Shown: in pieces, positions 7,749-15,933 of the stretch
How positions within the stretch are numbered: the stretch's first letter is position 1
How the letters are laid out: each line of letters opens with the position of its first letter
Source of the DNA: Virgibacillus proomii
Lineage (GTDB): Bacteria > Bacillota > Bacilli > Bacillales > Amphibacillaceae
Assembly: GCF_018916875.1 (NCBI RefSeq)
Contig: NZ_JAHLNO010000028.1
Span: 1-64,000, forward strand
Direction of reading: 5' to 3'
Length of the DNA stretch: 64,000 nucleotides
Notes under the pieces: model-generated
Told to the model about the DNA's origin: nothing
The model's input: the letters and a program-made list of their open reading frames with translations, nothing else
Database searches by the model: none
Translations under genes and position numbers: made by a program

Positions 7749-8717
7749 GTGAGTGAATTATTTGAGCAAATGAAAGAAAAAGTGATGAACCAACCCAAAT
7801 CTATTGTCTTTCCGGAAGGGACAGATCAACGTATATTGACTGCTGCGAGTAAACTTGCTGCTGAAGATGTCTTACTGCCAATTCTAATTGGAGAAAAGTC
7901 AAGCATAAAACAGAAGGCAGAAGAAGCAGGTGTAGATATTACTCGTTGCAAAATAATGGATCCAAAAGAGTTCGCTGAGTTTGATTTAATGGTTGAAACA
8001 TTTGTGGAGCGTCGTAAAGGAAAAGCAACCAAAGAAGATGCGGAAAAGATACTTTTAGATGAGAATTATTTTGGCACCATGCTTGTTTATATGAATCAAG
8101 CAGATGGTCTTGTAAGTGGTGCAGCTCATTCTACTGCAGATACGGTAAGACCAGCACTGCAAATTATTAAAACAAAAGAAGGGGTTAAGAAAACATCTGG
8201 TGTTTTTGTCATGGTTCGCGGCGAAGAAAAGTATGTCTTTGCTGATTGTGCGATCAACATAACTCCCGATAGTCAAGACCTTGCGGAAATAGCAGTGGAA
8301 AGTGCGGAAACAGCTAAACTATTTGGTATCCAGCCACGTGTTGCTATGTTGAGCTTCTCGACGAAGGGTTCAGCAAAATCTGAAGAAACGGAACGGGTAG
8401 TAGAAGCACTAAAATTAGCGAAGGAAAAAAATCCGTCACTTGTGATCGATGGTGAGTTTCAATTTGATGCAGCGTTCGTACCAAGTGTTGCAAAGCAAAA
8501 AGCTCCGGGGGCTGTACTGCAAGGAGATGCGAGTGTATTTATTTTTCCAAGCCTTGAAGCAGGGAATATAGGTTATAAAATTGCTCAACGATTAGGGAAC
8601 TTTGAAGCAGTAGGACCAATTTTACAAGGTTTGAACAAGCCGGTAAATGATCTATCACGCGGATGTGATGCAGAGGATGTTTATAATTTAGCACTAATTA
8701 CAGCTGCTCAAGCTTAA
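7749..8717 (+). CDS. pta: Phosphate acetyltransferase
   Basis: 322 aa. It interconverts acetyl-CoA and acetyl phosphate (with AckA) in overflow and fermentative acetate production. It is the short single-domain Pta type of Bacilli. Conserved stretches are SIVFPEGTDQRIL at the N-terminus, DGLVSGAAHSTADTVRPALQ near 118-137, MLSFSTKGSA near 200, and GNIGYKIAQRLG..EAVGPILQGL near the C-terminus. The start is GTG at 7749, set by AGGAGG 8 nt upstream. A terminator follows directly. Confidence 0.95.
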   Translation: MSELFEQMKEKVMNQPKSIVFPEGTDQRILTAASKLAAEDVLLPILIGEKSSIKQKAEEAGVDITRCKIMDPKEFAEFDLMVETFVERRKGKATKEDAEKILLDENYFGTMLVYMNQADGLVSGAAHSTADTVRPALQIIKTKEGVKKTSGVFVMVRGEEKYVFADCAINITPDSQDLAEIAVESAETAKLFGIQPRVAMLSFSTKGSAKSEETERVVEALKLAKEKNPSLVIDGEFQFDAAFVPSVAKQKAPGAVLQGDASVFIFPSLEAGNIGYKIAQRLGNFEAVGPILQGLNKPVNDLSRGCDAEDVYNLALITAAQA

Positions 8718-8740
8718 TAACCTGGAAGATAAATAATTAT

Positions 8741-8790
8741 GTACCCTATAGTGAACTTATTCACGAAGTTTAACTATAGGGTACTTTTTA
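8741..8790 (+). terminator. pta terminator
   Basis: Long stem GTACCCTATAGT / ACTATAGGGTAC followed by TTTTTAT, 23 bp after the pta stop. Confidence 0.85.
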
Positions 8791-8799
8791 TCGTTTTCC

Positions 8800-9015
8800 G
8801 ATGGCAAAGAAGTAGTTGCTGTATCTAAAACTTTTGCTAGTTCTCAACTATGTTCATATTGTGGATACCAAAATAAAGACGTTAAGAATCTAAACCTTCG
8901 TGAGTAGGACTGCCCTTCTTATGGCACACATCACGATCGTGATATTAACGCAGGACAAAATCTTAAAAATGAAGCTATAAGACTTTTAACCGTTGGAATG
9001 ACGGGGATAGCTTAA
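8800..9015 (+). pseudogene. TnpB C-terminal remnant (IS200/IS605-type)
   Basis: The 72-codon frame reads [27 protein letters not shown]..., then R E stop D C P S Y G, then HHDRDINAGQN. This is the zinc-finger and last RuvC segment of TnpB. Most of the gene is missing. The usual Trp codon after RE is TAG, and the fourth zinc-finger cysteine (CPxCG) is Tyr. It therefore cannot make a working nuclease. The right-end region with stem CTCCCACTTCAA / AAGTGGGAG (9050-9090) survives up to the group II intron. Confidence 0.85.
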
Positions 9016-9046
9016 TCAATTAGGATTTGATAGAAACCTTTACTTA

Positions 9047-9095
9047 AGAATCTCCCACTTCAATCAGATCACAAGGTCGATAAGTGGGAGTAGTT
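9047..9095 (+). mobile_element. Right-end hairpin of the tnpB element; 5' exon of the intron
   Basis: AATCTCCCACTTC...GATAAGTGGGAG forms a long stem like the 3' end of a TnpB guide-RNA (omega/reRNA) scaffold. The words CTCCCACTTCAA and AAGTGGGAG also make the top of the left hairpin in family B, which suggests a shared ancestry. Confidence 0.6.
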
Positions 9096-11697
9096 GTGCG
9101 AAACGTTTCCTTATAAGTGCATATGCATGAAATAGGAGGATTGCTATCAAGCAATTATAACTGATTAACTGAAACTCGGAATGAAAGCCTTCATGTTGGG
9201 CTGAAACGAGTTATCTAATACTCCTACATGCATGGGATAATAGTAGTTTGAACATGTATGAAGCTAGGTGAAGTCGGCTGAAATAAACCTAAGTCGCTTA
9301 CAAAGGATATGGATTATGATAGGTCGGGATGCTATAAAATATCTATGGTGAGAATGTCCAGAAAAGGACTGACAAACTTACGAATGTACGGGTCTAAAAC
9401 CACATTACTTATCGAAAGATGTAACCTGCAAAATTGCAGGGTCAACCACCGAAAAGTATGGATAACTACTAAGAAATTCGGAATACCTAACAATGAAGGT
9501 ATAGAGTTGACAGGTCTAGAGTAAGCATCTACGGATATATGTAAAGCTAGGTTAATTGGAACGTTGTAAGCAAGGAACATCTATCTAAAACGACTACTAT
9601 CGAAATGGTGTCTATAAGGTAATAACTGAAATGACTTTATTCTTGTGAAAGTAGGGATACAGTACCGATGAAACGTCTAACTAACGTGGAGGGATAGTCC
9701 CAAGTCTTGTTCTTTGATAACTAAATCAACTAAATGAAACTCACAGGGTCGAGTAGGATGATGGGACTTTTCCAAAGAAAGGGGAAACAATCCATCGGTG
9801 AGTACGACATTACGACATGCAGAATATTATGATATGCAAAATATATACGATAATCTCTATGAGCGAAGTAAGAATAACGCCACAAAAGGATTGAGATTAT
9901 ATGAACATATCATATCAAAAGACAATATTTTACTAGCTTACAGAAACATCAAGGCTAACACAGGTTCTAAAACAGCAGGAACAGATGGTGTAACTATTGA
10001 CCAATACAAAATAGAAAATGTTGAATCATTTGTTGAAGACATAAGAAATACTTTAGAAAATTATAAACCCCAAACAATTAGAAGAGTTGAAATACTGAAA
10101 CCAAATGGAAAGAAACGTCCATTAGGTATACCGACTATGAGGGATAGACTTATTCAACAGATGTTCAAACAGGTATTAGAGCCAATTTGTGAAGCGAAAT
10201 TCTACAATCATTCATATGGTTTTAGACCGAATAGGTCAACTCATCATGCAATGGCAAGATGTCAATATCTAATAAATAAAACTGACCACCATCATGTAGT
10301 AGATATAGATATACAAGGTTTCTTTGATAATGTAAACCATACTAGACTATTAGAACAAATGTATAGAATAGGTGTCAAAGACAAACGAGTCCTTTCAATT
10401 GTATCCAAAATGTTAAAAGCACCCATACAAGGTCAAGGGATACCAACCAAAGGAACGCCACAAGGTGGTATCTTATCACCATTACTGTCAAACATTGTTC
10501 TAAATGACCTAGACTGGTGGATAGCTAATCAATGGGAAAAAATGAAAACGGGTTTTAAATACAAAAACCAAACTATTAAGATTCGGATGCTAAAGAAGTC
10601 GAATTTAAAACAAATGTACATCGTTAGATATGCAGATGATTTTAAAATTTTCACGAGTTCTCATAAATCAGCGATTAAAATATCCCATGCAGTAAAGGGA
10701 TACCTCAAAAACCAATTAAACCTTGATATATCAACCGAGAAATCAACAATAACCAATTTAAGAAGAAGAAAATCAGAGTTTCTGGGTTTCTCTCTTAAAG
10801 CAGTATGTAAAGGCAATAAAATTGTAGCGAATACGCACATCATGGATAAGAAAATAAAAAACATCTTAGAAAAATCTAGAAAGCTGATTCATGATATTAG
10901 GAGAAACCCCACACCCAAGAACATCAATCGCTATAATTCATACATTCTTGGTATTAAAAACTACTACAAAATAGCGACACACATAAATTTGGATTTTGCA
11001 AATATAGACCATCGACTGTATCGAACCCTTCACAATTGTCTAAAATCAATAGGAAAATATGGAATACCTATTAAACCTTCTGAAACGTACAAGCGACTCC
11101 ATAAGAATAAATTCAGAACGTTTGAAATAGCAGGTATCTATTTATATCCTCTAAAAGATATACAAACTAAGAACGCTATGAACTTCAGTCAAGATATATG
11201 TAACTACACAAAAGATGGAAGGATTAAACTTCATCAGAAACTTAAAACCGACATTGCAATAGAAATCTACAAAATGCTACAAACATCTTATGAGAATGAA
11301 AACTTAGAATATGCAGATAATAGAATCTCAAGATACTCTATGCAATTAGGAAAATGTACAGTAACAGGAAAATTTTTACTTGCAAATGAAGTTCACTGTC
11401 ATCACAAGATACCACGACACATGGGTGGAACAGATAAATTCAGTAATCTCGTAGTAGTCCATGAAAATATTCATAGATTAATTCATGCCACAGATAAAAA
11501 GACGATTGAGCAATATAGGAAAATTCTCCAATTGGATGGAAAACAATTGGAGAAAATAAATCAATTTCGTAAAGTTTGTAATTTAGTTGCTTTAGCATAA
11601 AAGAATAAGATGGAACGCCCAATGCGGTGAAAGTCGCACGTTGGGTGTGGAGCAGGGGAAAAGATGGCGATTACATCAAAGTCTTACCTATTGCTAT
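9096..11697 (+). mobile_element. Group II intron, apparently full length
   Basis: The 5' end is GTGCG, the canonical group II start. A structured leader of about 700 nt leads to the intron-encoded protein. After the ORF comes a domain V-like hairpin near 11615-11650 (GCCCAATGCGGTGAAAGTCGC, then the complementary arm ending GTTGGGTG). A domain VI-like segment ends CTATTGCTAT, giving an AY end at 11696-11697. The boundaries are inferred from these motifs. The intron sits only five bases past the tnpB right-end stem and is tail-to-tail with lipL, so it interrupts no functional gene. Confidence 0.8.
9798..11600 (+). CDS. ltrA: Group II intron reverse transcriptase/maturase with HNH endonuclease
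   Basis: 600 aa, multifunctional intron-encoded protein. It binds the intron RNA, assists splicing, and performs target-primed reverse transcription for retrohoming. Domains: an RT0-RT4 region with KPNGKKRPLGIPTMRDR (101-116), the palm with PQGG at 221-224 and the catalytic YADD at 278-281. A maturase/X domain lies around 370-470. A C-terminal HNH domain begins at C520 (CTVTG...HCHHKIPRHMGG...HENIHRL). All catalytic motifs look intact and there is no internal stop. The GTG start is favoured by AAAGGGGAAAC upstream. The frame is A-rich relative to its neighbours, as is usual for such introns. Confidence 0.93.
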   Translation: MSTTLRHAEYYDMQNIYDNLYERSKNNATKGLRLYEHIISKDNILLAYRNIKANTGSKTAGTDGVTIDQYKIENVESFVEDIRNTLENYKPQTIRRVEILKPNGKKRPLGIPTMRDRLIQQMFKQVLEPICEAKFYNHSYGFRPNRSTHHAMARCQYLINKTDHHHVVDIDIQGFFDNVNHTRLLEQMYRIGVKDKRVLSIVSKMLKAPIQGQGIPTKGTPQGGILSPLLSNIVLNDLDWWIANQWEKMKTGFKYKNQTIKIRMLKKSNLKQMYIVRYADDFKIFTSSHKSAIKISHAVKGYLKNQLNLDISTEKSTITNLRRRKSEFLGFSLKAVCKGNKIVANTHIMDKKIKNILEKSRKLIHDIRRNPTPKNINRYNSYILGIKNYYKIATHINLDFANIDHRLYRTLHNCLKSIGKYGIPIKPSETYKRLHKNKFRTFEIAGIYLYPLKDIQTKNAMNFSQDICNYTKDGRIKLHQKLKTDIAIEIYKMLQTSYENENLEYADNRISRYSMQLGKCTVTGKFLLANEVHCHHKIPRHMGGTDKFSNLVVVHENIHRLIHATDKKTIEQYRKILQLDGKQLEKINQFRKVCNLVALA

Positions 11698-11726
11698 CAA
11701 GAGAGTTCCTTTTCCTAATACAATAA

Positions 11727-12572
11727 TTATCTATGGATATGTTCATTTCGTTTCTTCATTTGTGCTAGTCTTTTTGTATAGTCTCGATATTCTGATTCGC
11801 TGAAAGATGATTTTACCACTTGTTGATTTGCTTCTTCCAATGCTGTTATGACACGTTTCTTCATATCCTCAATCGTTAAAGGAGTGTCTAGTAATTGAGA
11901 TAAAGAGCACATCACATGAGGATCGACTTGTGGATAGGAAAATTTAGTTGCTTCTCCCTTTTTACTGATGGCGTAGAAATCTCGAATAAGACTAGCTCGT
12001 TTATAGCTATTTCCTTCTACATCGAGATAAATTTGCACCGCGGCGCCATCTTTTACCCGCCGCTGAGAAATTCCGGCAAATTTCTTTCCGTTAATACTTA
12101 AATCATAATCACCTGGACAATAGGAATGAACGATTTCATAAGCCTTAATTTCATCAGTTAAATCCCTTAATAGATACTGTATAAAGCTCACCATTGCTTT
12201 ATAGCCATCATGAATCGACAGTTCCTTTACTCCGGGCAAAATAAAGGATATATTTAGTACACCATGATCCAACGCAACTGCAAGTCCCCCAGAATTACGA
12301 ATGACGACATCAAAATCAGCCTTACGTAATAGATCAACACCTTCTTTGACATGAGGGAGCTTACCATCAGGAATCCCCAATACAATTGTATTCTCATGCA
12401 CCCAAAGGCGGATGATCGGAGGAGAAAGCCGGTTACTAACTGAAAGTGCTAATGCATCGTCAATAGCAAAAGAATGTAGTGCTGTGTAAGGTTCATAATG
12501 AAACGTTTGCAGCGATGTATGGTCTAAATAGCGAATGGTGTGATGTGCGATAATGTCTTTCCAATTTTTCAT
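11727..12572 (-). CDS. lipL: Octanoyl-[GcvH]:protein N-octanoyltransferase LipL
   Basis: 281 aa. It moves octanoyl groups from octanoyl-GcvH to the E2 subunits of 2-oxoacid dehydrogenases in the Bacillus lipoate relay (LipM, LipL, LipA). It belongs to the biotin/lipoate transferase superfamily: RLWVHENTIVLGIPD, then the VVIRNSGGLAVALDHGVLNISF core, then the cysteine region HSYCPGDYDLSINGKKFAGISQRR with the likely acyl-accepting Cys and the conserved Lys. I start at 12572, where AGGAG lies 7 nt upstream. The longer open frame to 12632 adds 20 residues encoded by the end of a family B repeat and is not genuine. Confidence 0.92.
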   Translation of the reverse strand: MKNWKDIIAHHTIRYLDHTSLQTFHYEPYTALHSFAIDDALALSVSNRLSPPIIRLWVHENTIVLGIPDGKLPHVKEGVDLLRKADFDVVIRNSGGLAVALDHGVLNISFILPGVKELSIHDGYKAMVSFIQYLLRDLTDEIKAYEIVHSYCPGDYDLSINGKKFAGISQRRVKDGAAVQIYLDVEGNSYKRASLIRDFYAISKKGEATKFSYPQVDPHVMCSLSQLLDTPLTIEDMKKRVITALEEANQQVVKSSFSESEYRDYTKRLAQMKKRNEHIHR

Positions 12573-12597
12573 AAGCAACTCCTGACTTTCTTTTATC

Positions 12598-12757
12598 TTT
12601 ATCCCGCATGTAAGGTGCCGTAAGACTCCCACTTCAAGACCTTGAGTTGATACAAAAGGTCTAAGTGGGAGAAAACGGCACCTAAATGCCCGATTCGTTC
12701 AACTAACATTCAGTAGGAGATGGAAGAAAACTCCTACTGAATGAAGTTTCACTTTAT
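12598..12757 (+). repeat. Family B copy (type copy)
   Basis: Flanked by TTTAT at 12598-12602 and 12753-12757. The left hairpin pairs GTGCCGT...CTCCCACTT with AAGTGGGAG...ACGGCAC. Next comes a short linker, AATGCCCGATTCGTTCAACT. The right hairpin is CATTCAGTAGGAG / CTCCTACTGAATG, followed by AAGTTTCAC and the closing TTTAT. It lies between the divergent lipL and ywfO and so may add structure to the ywfO leader. Confidence 0.9.
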
Positions 12758-12825
12758 CCTTTTTTATTCGGCTTATCTATTATATAATAAAAAGAAATAG
12801 TCGAAAAGAAACGGATGAATCAGAC

Positions 12826-14145
12826 ATGGCATATAAGGATGAGCAGCTCCACGAGGAAAAGGTTTTCAAAGATCCCGTACACCGTTATGTTCATGTAAGA
12901 GATAAGGTGATTTGGGATTTAATTGCTACCCCGGAGTTTCAACGGTTGCGAAGAATTAAGCAGCTAGGCACTACAAATTTAACATTTCACGGTGCAGAAC
13001 ATAGTCGTTTTAATCACTCGCTTGGAGTTTATGAAATTGTCAGAAGAATCATATCGAACTTTGAAGGGCGTCCACATTGGAATAAAGAGGAGCGTCTTCT
13101 TTGTTTATGTGCGGCTTTATTACATGATTTAGGTCACGGTCCATTTTCCCACTCCTTTGAAAAAGTATTTAAACTGGACCATGAGTATTTTACACAACAA
13201 ATTATTTTAGGGAATACAGAAGTAAATGCTATTTTAGAGCGAGTAGAAAAGGGATTTAGTCAAGATGTTTCCGATGTGATTGCTAAAACATACCGTGATA
13301 AATTAGTCGTCAGTTTAATCTCCAGTCAAATTGATGCTGACAGAATGGATTACCTGCAGCGTGATGCCTATTTTACCGGGGTCAGCTATGGGCATTTTGA
13401 TATGGAACGAATTCTTCGAGTTATGCGACCAATGGAGGATCAAGTAGTAATTAAGTCAACAGGGATGCACGCTGTTGAAGATTATATTATGAGCCGTTAT
13501 CAAATGTACTGGCAAGTTTATTTTCATCCGGTAACAAGAAGTGCGGAAGTTATTCTGTGTAAAATACTACAGCGTGCGAAAGTACTGTATGAAGATACAA
13601 CATACGAATTCAAGTTAAAGCCCACTCATTTTGAATCGTTTTTTACAGGGAATGTGAAGCTTGAGGACTATTTAAAATTAGATGAAGGTATTGTCTCTTA
13701 TTATTTTCAGTTATGGCAAGAAGAAGATGATGTTATCCTTCGTGATCTTTGTGAGCGATTTATGAATCGCCGTTTATTTAAATATGTTGAGTTTAATCCC
13801 AACTTACAAATGAATGATTGGATGGAACTGCATCAATTATTTACAGAAACAAATATTGACCCGGCCTATTATTTAGTTGTTGATTCGTCTTCTGATTTAC
13901 CATATGATTTTTACCGTCCAGGTGAAGAGGAAGAACGTTTGCCAATTCATTTATTAATGCCAAATGGGGAGTTACGAGAATTATCACGAGAGTCCGATAT
14001 TGTTGAAGCAATTTCTGGAAAGAAGCGAACCGATCATAAGCTCTATTATCCTCATGATTTTTTAGAAAACTTAGAGGATGAGCAGAAAAAGGTGCGGATG
14101 AAAGAAATATTATCTGGTCAGGGAGAGGTAAAACATGTTAACTAA
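12826..14145 (+). CDS. ywfO: HD-domain phosphohydrolase YwfO
   Basis: 439 aa. The N-terminal half is an HD/dNTPase-like domain: FQRLRRIKQLGTTNLTFHGAEHSRFNHSLGV holds the first His, LLHDLGHGPFSHSFE the HD pair and metal ligands, and QIDADRMDYLQRDAYFTG the downstream Asp. It is related to SAMHD1/dGTPase-type phosphohydrolases; B. subtilis YwfO hydrolyses nucleoside triphosphates in vitro. The ribosome site is weak (GGATG). The stop region overlaps the start of ywgA by 11 bp, so the two are translationally coupled. Confidence 0.9.
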   Translation: MAYKDEQLHEEKVFKDPVHRYVHVRDKVIWDLIATPEFQRLRRIKQLGTTNLTFHGAEHSRFNHSLGVYEIVRRIISNFEGRPHWNKEERLLCLCAALLHDLGHGPFSHSFEKVFKLDHEYFTQQIILGNTEVNAILERVEKGFSQDVSDVIAKTYRDKLVVSLISSQIDADRMDYLQRDAYFTGVSYGHFDMERILRVMRPMEDQVVIKSTGMHAVEDYIMSRYQMYWQVYFHPVTRSAEVILCKILQRAKVLYEDTTYEFKLKPTHFESFFTGNVKLEDYLKLDEGIVSYYFQLWQEEDDVILRDLCERFMNRRLFKYVEFNPNLQMNDWMELHQLFTETNIDPAYYLVVDSSSDLPYDFYRPGEEEERLPIHLLMPNGELRELSRESDIVEAISGKKRTDHKLYYPHDFLENLEDEQKKVRMKEILSGQGEVKHVN

Positions 14146-14629
14146 CCATGCAAAATTAATGCAATTTTTTTCGGTAGTAAATGAAGTAACAGGAAGAAAA
14201 AAACTGCAAAAGATGATTTATATTTTGCAAAAATGCAATATACCTTTTGAGGAGAAATACGCATTTCATTTTTACGGTCCTTATTCAGAAGAGTTAACGC
14301 TGCGTGTAGAAGAATTATGTAATTTAGGTTTTATAAAGGAAGCTAAGGAAGAAAAAAGCAATTATTATCAATATCACTACACGATTACGGAAGATGGAGC
14401 AGCTTTTTTAGAACAATTTAAAATGGACATGCCTGATTTTTCTGCACAAGTAAAAGCGATGCAAGAAAAAAGTTCCCGTTTTTTAGAGTTAGTTGCTACG
14501 CTTCTTTACTTTGATGACTTACCACTTGAAGAATCGATTGCTAAAGTTTATACAGTCAAGCCAAAGCAAAAATATACCGATGAAGAAATTCAAGATGCAT
14601 TGGCCTTTATCGATGATATTCGTCATTAA
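14135..14629 (+). CDS. ywgA: YwgA family protein
   Basis: 164 aa, soluble. MLTNHAKLMQFF, GRKKLQKMIYILQKC and FHFYGPYSEEL form a winged-helix-like N-terminal region resembling the Panacea/SocA or YwgA group of uncharacterised proteins; the C-terminus is helical and charged. The function is unknown. It overlaps ywfO by 11 bp in the same order as in the B. subtilis ywfO-ywgA pair, which suggests that they act together. Confidence 0.85.
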   Translation: MLTNHAKLMQFFSVVNEVTGRKKLQKMIYILQKCNIPFEEKYAFHFYGPYSEELTLRVEELCNLGFIKEAKEEKSNYYQYHYTITEDGAAFLEQFKMDMPDFSAQVKAMQEKSSRFLELVATLLYFDDLPLEESIAKVYTVKPKQKYTDEEIQDALAFIDDIRH

Positions 14630-14836
14630 AGGATATTCTAAATGAAAGTATACGAGAGGCATAATGAATGTCATTGTTAAAAGTTTTTAATACAGAGACC
14701 CTTCATAACGTGAAGAGTTTTTCATCACGCTTCTTGTAGTATACATACTCGTATGTATTTGGATACGGAGTACATGCTATGTAAGTTAAACCTATGCTAC
14801 AATGGAAACCACATACATTGGAGAAGGAGGGGTTAA

Positions 14837-15355
14837 ATGAATTCCGATCAATCTTCGAATCAGAAAAAGAATAGATTTACAATTATTAAAGATGATTCCA
14901 CAGATGGCCATGGCGGCTACGGCTATGGTTCCATCAGCTTAGAGAATATGTCTTCCGTAATCGTTGACCCGAATGAGAATAAAGCATATGTTGATATGGC
15001 AGCGATGCATGCGCGGAGTGATATTGAACGTCGAGTTAAATATTTCTCCGATAAAGGTGAGGTACCTAATGGTAAGCTTTATTGGATTGTATGGGTAAAT
15101 ATCGACCGTAACGAAACCGGTCCTTACTATGCCGGTGTGGCTGGAAGCGAGCTACGTGTTGATAAACCGAATAAGCGTGCATATAAATCAATGCCTGAGC
15201 ATGTGACACATATGGAAAAATCACTAAAAGGAAAAGTAGTCGTTGATCATATGGATGATCATTCTAAAAAATTATTAAAGGACTTTTTAGTTGAGTTTAA
15301 TCAAGATATGTGGAACAATTCTTCAGAAGAATTAAAGTCAGCTCTGCCAGAGTAA
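14837..15355 (+). CDS. ywhD: YwhD family protein
   Basis: 172 aa. The sequence has the start NRFTIIKDDSTDGHGGYGYGSISLENMS in pieces, then DPNENKAYVDMAAMHARS, KLYWIVWV and GPYYAGVAGSEL, all characteristic of the small Bacillaceae-specific YwhD family. No catalytic motif or membrane segment is visible and the role is unknown. AAGGAGGGG is a very strong ribosome site. It has its own terminator at 15546, and pbpG lies convergent on the other side, as ywhD and pbpG (ywhE) are neighbours in B. subtilis. Confidence 0.88.
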   Translation: MNSDQSSNQKKNRFTIIKDDSTDGHGGYGYGSISLENMSSVIVDPNENKAYVDMAAMHARSDIERRVKYFSDKGEVPNGKLYWIVWVNIDRNETGPYYAGVAGSELRVDKPNKRAYKSMPEHVTHMEKSLKGKVVVDHMDDHSKKLLKDFLVEFNQDMWNNSSEELKSALPE

Positions 15356-15545
15356 GCTATCTTAAGGTAATATAGATGTTTTTACTTTAGGAAACACTTT
15401 TTATTGTCATGAAATTAATTTCCTGACGCTAATAAAAAATGAATAATTTGTGACTTTGTTATGAACATATTGATTTTTCCTTGTACTTTGTAAAGGAAGT
15501 TTGTAAAATATAGGCTACATGGGCTTACTCATGTATTACTAGGAC

Positions 15546-15592
15546 AAAAAAGAGGCTGAATTCAGACTTGCTGGATTCAGCCCCTTTTTCCT
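15546..15592 (+). terminator. ywhD terminator
   Basis: Stem AGGCTGAATTCAG / CTGGATTCAGCCC with an A run before it and CCCTTTTTCC after it. It could work in both directions. Confidence 0.75.
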
Positions 15593-15599
15593 TTAAAAA

Positions 15600-15918
15600 G
15601 CACGCTAAAAATGACACATTGAATTTCTTCGCACATTAGAACGTATAAAATTTTAATGTTGTAGTTCATTCAACGTAGTTAAAAAATTTTAAGTTCTAAA
15701 TATAAGTGTAATTAGGTCAGCGACGCATCGTGGTTTTTCAAGGACAAGGAAATCTACGTTAGCGACACATCGCGGTTTTTCAAGGACGCCTGAGACGTTA
15801 GCCGACCTTGGTCCTTTTTATACTATAGGAAAGTATAAAACTTTATGGTTTATAGTATAAGAAAAACTATCGCTTTCGCCATAAAGACTTGGCGACAAGC
15901 CAAGTTTTTCTAATCCCT
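15600..15918 (+). repeat. Family C fragments plus repeat A copy 3 downstream of pbpG
   Basis: 15715-15800 holds two short C-like units (CATCGTGGTTTTTCAAGGACAAG and a second copy with CGCGG). Repeat A occupies 15819-15914 and ends 20 bp past the stop codon of the minus-strand pbpG. So A here points against the neighbouring gene and is not serving as its terminator. Confidence 0.75.
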
Positions 15919-15933
15919 TTTTGAACACGCTTT

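Noticed and set aside
8741..9095. Functional TnpB guide RNA system
   Set aside because: Only the C-terminal fifth of tnpB remains, with an in-frame TAG and a lost zinc ligand; no active nuclease can be made from it.
9309..9580. Open frames on both strands in the group II intron 5' part
   Set aside because: They lie in the structured ribozyme domains I-III, not in coding sequence.
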